DNA of 12,025 nt, taken from the NCBI GenBank assembly GCA_904501935.1, contig CAJGDA010000042.1, positions 1-12,025 of the forward strand. Reading direction: 5' to 3'. Both the position numbers and the translations under genes were made by a program. Shown here piece after piece: positions 6,701 to 12,025 of this stretch. This DNA comes from an uncultured Methanobrevibacter sp. (GTDB lineage: Archaea > Methanobacteriota > Methanobacteria > Methanobacteriales > Methanobacteriaceae). The stretch's first letter is position 1; the number at the start of each line of letters is the position of its first letter. A model generated the notes under the pieces. That model was not told the DNA's origin. It saw only the letters and a list, made by a program, of their open reading frames with translations, and did not search any database.

Positions 6701-8104
6701 ATGGTGGAAAATTATGATGAATGGTTTCATGATATTTTAGAAAAAGCAAATATTACTGATTCAAGATATCCTATTAAGGGAATGGCAATATGGATGCCAT
6801 ACGGTTTTCAAATAAGAAAGCACACAATGAATATTGTTAAAAAACTATTGGATAAAGACCATGAAGAAGTCCTCTTCCCAATGCTTATTCCTGAAACTGA
6901 ACTTGCAAAAGAAGGAATACATGTTAAAGGATTTGAAGATGAAGTATACTGGATTACAAAAGGCGGTCAAACTGAATTAAATGAACAATTAGCCTTAAGG
7001 CCTACCAGTGAAACAGCAATGTATCCTATGTATGCCCTATGGATTAGATCACACATTGACCTTCCAATTAAATATTATCAAATCGTGAACACATTCAGAT
7101 ATGAAACTAAACATACTAGGCCATTAATACGTGTAAGGGAAATTACAACATTCAAAGAAGCTCATACTGCCCATGCAACTAAAGAAGAGTCAGATGAGCA
7201 AATTCAAGACTTTATTGAAATTTACAAAGAGTTCTTTGATGATTTAGGAATCCCATATTTAATTTCAAAAAGGCCTGAATGGGACAAATTCCCTGGTGCT
7301 GACTACACCATGGCATTTGATGTAATAATGCCAAATGGAAAAACTCTGCAAATCGGTACAATCCACAATTTAGGTCAAACTTTCGCAAAAACTTTCGATA
7401 TTACCTTTGAAGATAAAGACGGGGAGCATAAATACGTTTATCAAACCTGTGCAGGAGTATCCGACAGAGTGATTGCTTCCGTTATTTCAGTCCACGGTGA
7501 AGAAAAAGGACTTAGACTTCCACCTAAAGTATCCCCTAACCAAGTTACAATCATCCCAATCTTATTCAAGAAAGGAAGAGAAGAAGTTTTAGCTAAATGC
7601 AGTGAAATCAAAGCGCAATTAGAGGCAAAAGGCCTTAGAGTGAATATTGATGATAGAGACATCAGGCCAGGTAAAAAATTCTTCGATTGGGAATTGAAAG
7701 GAACACCTGTAAAACTTGAACTTGGACCACGTGACTTGGAAAACAACATTACAATAGCCATGAGAAGGGATGAAGGAGAAAAAATAGAACTTTCTCTAGA
7801 TGATGATTTGACAGATAATGTTATCGATTTACTTGATAAAACCTCAGAAAATCTTTCTGCTGCAGCATGGACCTTCCAAGAAGAACACATTAAATTTGCA
7901 AACAACCTAGACGAAGTAAGTGACTTGGTTGAAGCAGGAAATGTTGTTAAATTCTACTGGTGCGGAGAAGAAGATGTAGGTCATGAAATTGAAGAGAAAA
8001 CAGGTTATGACATTTTAGGTATCCAAGAAGAAGCATCTGAAGGCAAATGCATAGCAAGTGGAAAAGATGCCAAATATATTGCTTTAATAGCTAAAACTTA
8101 CTAA
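6701..8104 (+). CDS. proS: Prolyl-tRNA synthetase (archaeal/eukaryal type)
   Basis: Class II synthetase that charges tRNA-Pro with proline. At 467 residues it is the archaeal/eukaryal form without the bacterial editing insert. Visible landmarks are RYPIKGMAIWMPYGF at 22-36, the proline-site loop RPTSETAMYP at 100-109, class II motif 2 at about 132-156 (FRYETKHTRPLIRVREITTF), GTIHNLGQTFAKTF at 219-232, and motif 3 in GVSDRVIASVISVHG at 252-266. An anticodon-binding domain follows from about 280. In the C-terminal domain the family's four zinc cysteines are reduced to C421 and C450; the other two positions are V426 and S453. The ATG is kept as the start, although spacing favours GTG at 6704, a one-residue difference. 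It is first in an operon with cofC and thiD; the stop overlaps the cofC ribosome-binding site. Confidence 0.96.
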   Translation: MVENYDEWFHDILEKANITDSRYPIKGMAIWMPYGFQIRKHTMNIVKKLLDKDHEEVLFPMLIPETELAKEGIHVKGFEDEVYWITKGGQTELNEQLALRPTSETAMYPMYALWIRSHIDLPIKYYQIVNTFRYETKHTRPLIRVREITTFKEAHTAHATKEESDEQIQDFIEIYKEFFDDLGIPYLISKRPEWDKFPGADYTMAFDVIMPNGKTLQIGTIHNLGQTFAKTFDITFEDKDGEHKYVYQTCAGVSDRVIASVISVHGEEKGLRLPPKVSPNQVTIIPILFKKGREEVLAKCSEIKAQLEAKGLRVNIDDRDIRPGKKFFDWELKGTPVKLELGPRDLENNITIAMRRDEGEKIELSLDDDLTDNVIDLLDKTSENLSAAAWTFQEEHIKFANNLDEVSDLVEAGNVVKFYWCGEEDVGHEIEEKTGYDILGIQEEASEGKCIASGKDAKYIALIAKTY

Positions 8105-8113
8105 GTGATTTAA

Positions 8114-8788
8114 ATGGATGAGATATATGCAATAATTCCAGTTACCAAGTTCAAAAATGCTAAAACTAGGTTATCTCCCTTTTTATCAGAAGATGAAAGG
8201 GAAAATCTCCTAAAAGCAATGCTTAGAGATGTAACTGATACCCTAAGAAAGCATGTTGATAAGATTATCATCATCAGTAGAGATGAACAGGTATTGAAAT
8301 ATGCTGAAAGATTAAATGTAACTACTATTCTCGAAAATGACAATTCCAACTTAAACAAAGCATTGAAACAAGCAATGAACTACTGCAAAGGAAAAACAAA
8401 AAAGATTATCATTGTCCCCTCAGACATCCCATTAATCGGAAAGACTAATATTGCAATGTTAATTGAAGCATCCAAAAGTTTGGACTTTATCATTGTTCCT
8501 GCAAAAGGTGGCGGAACCAACATGATAATTATGAAGCCACTGGCAATCCACACAAGATTTGAAGGTTTCAGTTACGAAGAACATATTAAAGCCGCTGAGA
8601 GGAAAAAATTAAATCCTCAAGTTCATGATTCATTTTTCATGGCATTGGACGTGAATACTGCTGAAGATTTAGGCGAAATAATGCTTCATGGAAAGCATAC
8701 TCACACTAGAAAATATTTAAAAGAGCTTAAAGTAACCGTAGAACCGTTCCGAGGATCTGAAAGATTAAAAGTCACAAGAGCTGATTAG
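8114..8788 (+). CDS. cofC: 2-phospho-L-lactate guanylyltransferase
   Basis: Coenzyme F420 biosynthesis enzyme: it joins GTP and 2-phospho-L-lactate to give lactyl-2-diphospho-5'-guanosine, which CofD then uses. F420 is the main hydride carrier of methanogenesis. The 224-residue protein shows the family pattern throughout: IIPVTKFKNAKTRLSPFLS at 7-25, PSDIPLIGK at 102-110, KGGGTN at 131-136, RFEGFSYEEH at 148-157 and DVNTAEDL at 179-186. The fold is that of a nucleotidyltransferase (MobA/GlmU-like). AGTGA, overlapping the proS stop, lies 5 nt before the ATG. The gene follows proS by 9 nt, and its own stop directly abuts the thiD ATG, so the three are almost certainly one transcript. No other F420 gene is in the window. 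Confidence 0.95.
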   Translation: MDEIYAIIPVTKFKNAKTRLSPFLSEDERENLLKAMLRDVTDTLRKHVDKIIIISRDEQVLKYAERLNVTTILENDNSNLNKALKQAMNYCKGKTKKIIIVPSDIPLIGKTNIAMLIEASKSLDFIIVPAKGGGTNMIIMKPLAIHTRFEGFSYEEHIKAAERKKLNPQVHDSFFMALDVNTAEDLGEIMLHGKHTHTRKYLKELKVTVEPFRGSERLKVTRAD

Positions 8789-9523
8789 ATGATAGTGATG
8801 TCCATTGCAGGTGTTGACCCATCAGGTGGCGCAGGAGTTTTTGCCGACTTGAAAACGTTTCAGGCCATAGGAGTTTACGGCACCGGTATTGTAACCGCCC
8901 TTACTGCACAAAACCCTTATAAATTCTTTTCAACACTACCAGTCAGTGAAGAATATATTGAAGATCAGATGGATGCCGTTCTAGATTCTTATGAAGTCGA
9001 ATTCATAAAAACCGGAATGCTATACTCTCCTGAAATAATCAAATTAGTTTCAAAAAAAATTAAAGAATACGGCTTGAAAGCAGTTGTAGATCCTGTTATG
9101 GTTGCAACATCCGGCGGAAATTTAACAAGAGAAGATTTGGCGGATGCCATGAACAAATATCTACTTCCGCAAGCCATTTTAACAACACCCAATGTTTCAG
9201 AAGCTGAAAAATTAACTAATTTTGTAATTAAAACTGAAGAAGATGCTATAAAAGCTTCTAAAAAAATCATTTGTGACAATATTATAACCGGAGGTCATTT
9301 AGACGGCATCAATACCATAAATATCAATGGCGAAATTACCATCAAAAAGCAAGAATTGATAAAAACAGACAATCTGCATGGAACAGGATGCAATTTATCT
9401 TCTGCTATTGTAGCGTACCTTGCAAAAAATAATGACTTGACCACATCAATATTAAAGGCCCTCGACTATGTCTATGAGGGAATAAAAAATGGAAATTATG
9501 GAACATTAATAGCTAAGCTTTAA
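8789..9523 (+). CDS. thiD: Hydroxymethylpyrimidine / phosphomethylpyrimidine kinase
   Basis: Ribokinase-family kinase that phosphorylates HMP and then HMP phosphate to give HMP pyrophosphate for thiamine synthesis. Its 244 residues carry SIAGVDPSGGAGVFADLKTF at 5-24, IKTGML at 73-78, VDPVMVATSGG at 100-110, TPNVSEAE at 133-140, ITGGHLDG at 166-173 and the catalytic HGTGC at 197-201 with C201. Many archaea carry ThiD fused to a ThiN domain; this one stops after the kinase domain and so lacks ThiN. The ATG directly follows the cofC stop. There is no convincing ribosome-binding site, and the in-frame GTG at 8795 or ATG at 8798 are possible alternative starts. It ends 3 bp from the stop of the converging ABC ATPase gene. 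Confidence 0.93.
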   Translation: MIVMSIAGVDPSGGAGVFADLKTFQAIGVYGTGIVTALTAQNPYKFFSTLPVSEEYIEDQMDAVLDSYEVEFIKTGMLYSPEIIKLVSKKIKEYGLKAVVDPVMVATSGGNLTREDLADAMNKYLLPQAILTTPNVSEAEKLTNFVIKTEEDAIKASKKIICDNIITGGHLDGINTININGEITIKKQELIKTDNLHGTGCNLSSAIVAYLAKNNDLTTSILKALDYVYEGIKNGNYGTLIAKL

Positions 9524-9526
9524 CCA

Positions 9527-10276
9527 TTATTTTTCCATATCTAATTCGTCAACAATAGATTCTTGAAGATTAATGAATTCCATTGAATCTCTTTTTCTAG
9601 GCCTTTCTATATCAACATCGACAATTCTGGCGATTCTGCCAGGATTTTTATCCAGAATTACGATTTTATCTGCCAAATAGACTGCTTCGTCAACATCGTG
9701 AGTTACAAAAACAATGGTATTTTTGAATCTTTTCCAAACCCCGATTAGTTGCTCTTGAAGCTTGTGCCTAGTCTGCATATCCACTGCAGAAAACGGCTCA
9801 TCCATAAGCAAGATTGGTGAATGATTAAGCAATGATCTGATAATTGCAACCCTCTGCTTCATACCACCTGAAAGTTCATGAGGATAGCTATCTTTAAAGT
9901 CTATTAAACCTACACTTGTAAGATATCTTTCAGCAGCTGCGATATTTTCTTCTTTTGTTCCCTTTTTGGTCATCTCCAAACCAAAAGTAACATTCTGAAG
10001 CACAGTCAGCCATGGGAAAAGAGAATACTGTTGGAAAATTACCGCCCTATCACCAGATGGTCCTTTAACAACTTCACCATTGGCAATGATTTCGCCGGAA
10101 GTCGGCTGTTCCAAACCAGCTATTAATCTTAAAAGAGTTGTTTTACCGCATCCTGACGGACCTAAAAGACAAATCAACTCACCATCATTGATTGTTAAAT
10201 TAATATTATCCAATACTGATAGATTTTTATTTTTTCCTTTAAATGATTTATTAATATTTTTAATTTCGATTGACAT
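9527..10276 (-). CDS. ABC transporter ATP-binding protein, NitT/TauT family
   Basis: Cytoplasmic ATPase of an importer of the nitrate/sulfonate/taurine class (SsuB/TauB-like). From the ATG at 10276 it has 249 residues, with Walker A GPSGCGKT at 39-46, the Q-loop in IFQQYSLFPWLTVLQNV (80-96), signature LSGGMKQR at 135-142, Walker B ILLMDEPF at 155-162, and H-loop VTHD with H193. The stretch VTHDVDEAVYLADKIVIL is typical of this class. The start is decided by AGGTG at 10283-10287, 6 nt upstream; an in-frame GTG at 10285 lies inside that site and is unlikely. The gene follows its permease by 9 nt. The substrate cannot be read from the sequence: sulfonates, taurine, nitrate-like anions or thiamine precursors are all handled by relatives. 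Confidence 0.92.
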   Translation of the reverse strand: MSIEIKNINKSFKGKNKNLSVLDNINLTINDGELICLLGPSGCGKTTLLRLIAGLEQPTSGEIIANGEVVKGPSGDRAVIFQQYSLFPWLTVLQNVTFGLEMTKKGTKEENIAAAERYLTSVGLIDFKDSYPHELSGGMKQRVAIIRSLLNHSPILLMDEPFSAVDMQTRHKLQEQLIGVWKRFKNTIVFVTHDVDEAVYLADKIVILDKNPGRIARIVDVDIERPRKRDSMEFINLQESIVDELDMEK

Positions 10277-10285
10277 CCAAAACAC

Positions 10286-11035
10286 CTACCAGAATATCCT
10301 CTTTTGAGCTAATCCGAAAACATAATCCAAAATTAAACCAATTAAACCAATAACAATCATACCTACAACAGTAGTACCTGGATCAAAACGGCTTGTAGCC
10401 TGTAAAATCATATATCCTAAACCGGAACTTGAACCAATCATCTCTGCAGATATTGTACACATCAATGCTATCCCAACACCAACTTTAAGTCCTGACACAA
10501 CATATGGGAATACTGAAGGCAACACAACACGTGTGATTACTTTCCTATCGCTTGCCCCCAAAGTCTGGGCAGACTCGATTAAAACCTTATCAGTCCTTTT
10601 AACCCCATCAAGTGTGTAAACCAAAATCGGGAAGACGCAACCCATGAAAATGATGAATATTGCTGGAACTGTACCTATACCAAACCACAAAATTGAAAAT
10701 GGAATCCAAGCAATAGGAGGAATTGGTCTTAAAATACTTATTACAAAACTGCATAAATCCTCTAAAGTTTTATACCATCCAAGCAACACTCCTAAAGGAA
10801 TTGCAACTATAGATGCAAGAATTAAACCACCGAATACTTTAAACAAGGAATCGATAGTGTTCTTTAGAAGTTTTCCAGACAAGATTAAATTCCAAGCGGA
10901 ATTGCAAACCTCAATCGGACCTGGCAAAATATATGGATTTACAATATGAAATCCCTCAGTAATTAAATACCAGAAAATAATTATGACAATTGGTAAAATT
11001 AATGAAATTAATTTACTTTTATAATTCTCATACAT
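10286..11035 (-). CDS. ABC transporter permease, NitT/TauT family (SsuC/TauC-like)
   Basis: Membrane channel subunit of the importer, 249 residues with about six helices (roughly 8-25, 65-88, 95-119, 121-143, 178-200 and 220-240). The hallmark LRPIPPIAWIPFSILWFGIG at 102-121 identifies the family, and the cytoplasmic coupling loop (EAA motif) that docks on the ATPase is ESAQTLGASDRKVITRVVLP at 154-173. GTGA at 11040-11043 lies 4 nt before the ATG. A TATA-like TTTTTATACT at 11083-11092 could serve as promoter. The permease comes first and the ATPase second. The periplasmic-type substrate-binding protein that such importers need is absent from this side and must be encoded elsewhere, which leaves the ligand unknown. 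Confidence 0.92.
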   Translation of the reverse strand: MYENYKSKLISLILPIVIIIFWYLITEGFHIVNPYILPGPIEVCNSAWNLILSGKLLKNTIDSLFKVFGGLILASIVAIPLGVLLGWYKTLEDLCSFVISILRPIPPIAWIPFSILWFGIGTVPAIFIIFMGCVFPILVYTLDGVKRTDKVLIESAQTLGASDRKVITRVVLPSVFPYVVSGLKVGVGIALMCTISAEMIGSSSGLGYMILQATSRFDPGTTVVGMIVIGLIGLILDYVFGLAQKRIFW

Positions 11036-11082
11036 TAAATCACTTAATTAAAATTTTATACAATATAAATTATTGCTTTAAT

Positions 11083-11092
11083 AGTATAAAAA
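11083..11092 (-). promoter_or_regulatory. TATA box candidate for the ABC transporter operon
   Basis: The minus strand reads TTTTTATACT here. Initiation about 25 bp downstream, near 11062, would leave a leader of roughly 27 nt containing the GTGA ribosome-binding site at 11040-11043. Other AT-rich matches exist nearby. Confidence 0.35.
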
Positions 11093-11096
11093 CTTT

Positions 11097-11122
11097 AAAA
11101 AAAATCAATTAAAAAAGAAAAA
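11097..11122 (-). terminator. Oligo-T terminator after the 54-codon ORF
   Basis: On the minus strand the stop of the 54-residue ORF is followed by TTTTTCTTTTTT and, a few bases on, by eight more Ts. These tandem T runs separate it from the ABC transporter operon, so the two are probably transcribed separately. Confidence 0.5.
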
Positions 11123-11287
11123 TTACAAAGTATCAGCTACTTCAATAAATTCTACTTCAATTCCATGTGCCAAATCACTATCATTCAATACTGATTTAGT
11201 ACCAATATTCTGAATAAATTCCCTCATCATATCCTCACCAGTATACAACCTAACCAGCAAACCTTTATTAACACACTTACAAACCAT
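11123..11287 (-). CDS. 54-residue protein, unknown function
   Basis: A short ORF starting MVCKCVNKGLLVRLYTGED and ending IEVEFIEVADTL. I do not recognise it. It is soluble in character, with a Cys-x-Cys near the N-terminus, a mixed hydrophobic/acidic body and an acidic C-terminus. Coding is supported by the balanced composition, so unlike the AT-only flanks, by GGTG at 11296-11299 placed 8 nt before the ATG, by TATA-like sequence further upstream, and by oligo-T runs straight after the stop. It could be a complete small gene, or the surviving C-terminal part of a longer protein with a chance start. The in-frame ATGs at residues 20 and 21 are less well placed. No frameshift is visible within it. 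Confidence 0.55.
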   Translation of the reverse strand: MVCKCVNKGLLVRLYTGEDMMREFIQNIGTKSVLNDSDLAHGIEVEFIEVADTL

Positions 11288-11382
11288 TAAAAAAACACCA
11301 ATTTTTTATGAATTATATGGATGGAACAAACAACACATACAAATATTATTAAGTAAATATAACATATATTAAAAATTAGCAA

Positions 11383-11462
11383 GAGCACTTGAAAATTAAT
11401 ATGCTCCACCCAACCGTTGTGCAATTCATCCACAACTTAAAGAAGCCGTGGTATTATTGCAC
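11383..11462 (+). other. Stem-loop-prone leader upstream of the CPBP gene
   Basis: Several inverted repeats crowd here. GAGCA (11383-11387) pairs with TGCTC (11402-11406). GTTGTG (11416-11421) pairs with CACAAC (11431-11436). A larger dyad at 11419-11462 has three nested, symmetrically spaced stems: GTGCAAT/ATTGCAC, CCAC/GTGG and CTT/AAG around the loop AAAG. The second and third structures share bases and exclude each other. The stems are short and the internal loops large, so the dyad could be an RNA leader, a protein-binding site or chance. Confidence 0.3.
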
Positions 11463-11482
11463 TATTTAGATAAAAAAAGAAT

Positions 11483-11487
11483 GGTGA
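11483..11487 (+). promoter_or_regulatory. Ribosome-binding site that sets a TTG start
   Basis: GGTGA stands 4 nt before TTG at 11492, the same geometry as other genes in this window. No ATG or GTG initiates the CPBP reading frame nearby. Confidence 0.6.
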
Positions 11488-11491
11488 AATA

Positions 11492-12025
11492 TTGAACTCA
11501 AATAAAAAATTCTTCTCAAAAATAGGATTTAATTACCTAATATATGCAATATGCACAATTATAATCCCATTAATCCTATTTTATATTCTTGGAAATACAG
11601 AATTAACAAACAATTACAATTTTAAACTTATAATAAGCTCAATTTGCAACTATATTTTACCACTTCCAATTTTGATATTCTTAATGAAAAAATTAGACAG
11701 TGAAAATATAGAAAAAGAGTCTTTAAGCATTAAAACCCTACTGCTATACTTCTGTATCAGCTATTCATTAATGATAATCGGAAATATCATCGGACTTGCA
11801 ATAACAGCGCTTATTGGAAATGCAATTCAAAGCGATATTGCAAATCCCATACAGAACCTCATAAACTCAACTGACATGATACTAAATCTGGTAATAATAA
11901 GCATTATTGCACCAATTTTTGAAGAAATAATATTCAGAAAACTCCTAATTGACAGAACCATAAAGTATGGAGCTAAAATTTCAATAATATTGTCTGCAAC
12001 AATGTTTGGACTGATGCACGGAAAT
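11492..12025 (+). CDS. CPBP family intramembrane metalloprotease (3' end outside window)
   Basis: The first 178 codons of a multi-pass membrane protein of the CPBP (CAAX protease and bacteriocin-processing, Rce1-like) family. Hydrophobic helices are visible at roughly 14-32, 44-64, 83-106 and 130-146. The diagnostic motif 1, EEIIFR (EExxxR), comes just after APIF at about 151, and motif 2, FGLMH (FxxxH), lies at the very end of the window. The remaining His/Asn motif lies beyond the edge. Members cleave membrane-anchored or prenylated proteins or lack known substrates; the substrate here is unknown. Translation must start at TTG 11492, backed by GGTGA 4 nt upstream, since there is no in-frame ATG until well inside the protein. 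The start overlaps the stop of an upstream coding-like fragment. Confidence 0.88.
   Translation, partial: MNSNKKFFSKIGFNYLIYAICTIIIPLILFYILGNTELTNNYNFKLIISSICNYILPLPILIFLMKKLDSENIEKESLSIKTLLLYFCISYSLMIIGNIIGLAITALIGNAIQSDIANPIQNLINSTDMILNLVIISIIAPIFEEIIFRKLLIDRTIKYGAKISIILSATMFGLMHGN

Larger units (their letters stand above)
11371..11495 (+). pseudogene. Possible decayed C-terminal gene fragment
   Basis: One plus-strand frame reads KLARALEN, a TAA stop at 11397-11399, then YAPPNRCAIHPQLKEAVVLL followed by HYLDKKRMVKY and TGA at 11493-11495. The composition looks like a real helical protein end, yet the frame has no plausible start codon and an internal stop. It therefore reads as the remnant of a lost gene. 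I cannot name the parent. The final TGA overlaps the TTG start of the next gene (TTGA). Chance coding-like sequence is possible given only about 30 codons. Confidence 0.3.

Noticed and set aside
7441..7905. 154-codon open frame on the minus strand inside proS
   Set aside because: It lies wholly antisense to an unmistakable synthetase, has Ser/Leu-rich shadow composition and has no ribosome-binding site.
9459..9480. CCCTC/GAGGG inverted repeat
   Set aside because: It lies inside the thiD coding region, over 40 nt before the stop and not followed by a T run at the right place, so it is not a credible terminator.
9524..9535. T-rich stretch between thiD and the ABC ATPase as a dedicated terminator
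   Set aside because: Only five consecutive Ts occur, and they lie within the ends of the two convergent genes; too weak to call.
10277..10285. GTG start at 10285 for the ABC ATPase
   Set aside because: The GTG falls within the AGGTG ribosome-binding site, which is correctly spaced for the ATG at 10276.

Overview
The window looks like a chromosomal segment of a methanogenic archaeon of the Methanobacteriales, most like Methanobrevibacter. The DNA is very AT-rich. It carries an archaeal-type PheRS beta chain, an archaeal-type prolyl-tRNA synthetase, glycerol-1-phosphate dehydrogenase (the enzyme that sets archaeal lipid stereochemistry), the coenzyme F420 enzyme CofC and the archaeal family UPF0179. 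Ribosome-binding sites are mostly of the GGTGA type, 4-5 nt before the start, and terminators are oligo-T tracts. Species cannot be fixed from the sequence alone.

Layout. Positions 1-1314 (minus) hold the N-terminal half of valS. It diverges from a short operon of a histidine-rich membrane protein (1472-1828) and pheT (1853-3511). Pointing back at pheT are a 46-residue membrane ORF with a TTG start (3529-3669) and a YjbQ/UPF0047 gene (3670-4074). Next is a tightly overlapped minus-strand operon, transcribed from 6521 down to 4121: G1P dehydrogenase, UPF0179, rpiA and a 74-residue membrane protein. It diverges from the plus-strand operon proS-cofC-thiD (6701-9523). That operon converges, with 3 bp between stop codons, on a minus-strand NitT/TauT-type ABC transporter (ATPase and permease, 9527-11035) that has no substrate-binding protein in the window. 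Upstream lie a 54-codon ORF (11123-11287, minus), a non-coding or decayed stretch with possible stem-loops, and a CPBP-family membrane protease gene that starts at a TTG and runs off the right edge.

How the genes relate. The content is mainly housekeeping: three tRNA synthetases, lipid-backbone synthesis (G1PDH), pentose phosphate interconversion (RpiA), F420 synthesis (CofC) and pyrimidine phosphorylation for thiamine (ThiD). YjbQ, a family reported to have thiamine phosphate synthase activity, and the NitT/TauT-type transporter, a group that includes thiamine-precursor importers, might belong with ThiD, but they are in separate transcription units and this is only an inference.

I see no CRISPR array, tRNA or rRNA gene, intact insertion sequence or defence system. 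The points most worth a second look are the eroded zinc-cysteine set of ProRS, the unassigned small proteins (118, 74, 54 and 46 residues), the UPF0179 gene wedged between G1PDH and rpiA, and the leader of the CPBP gene.
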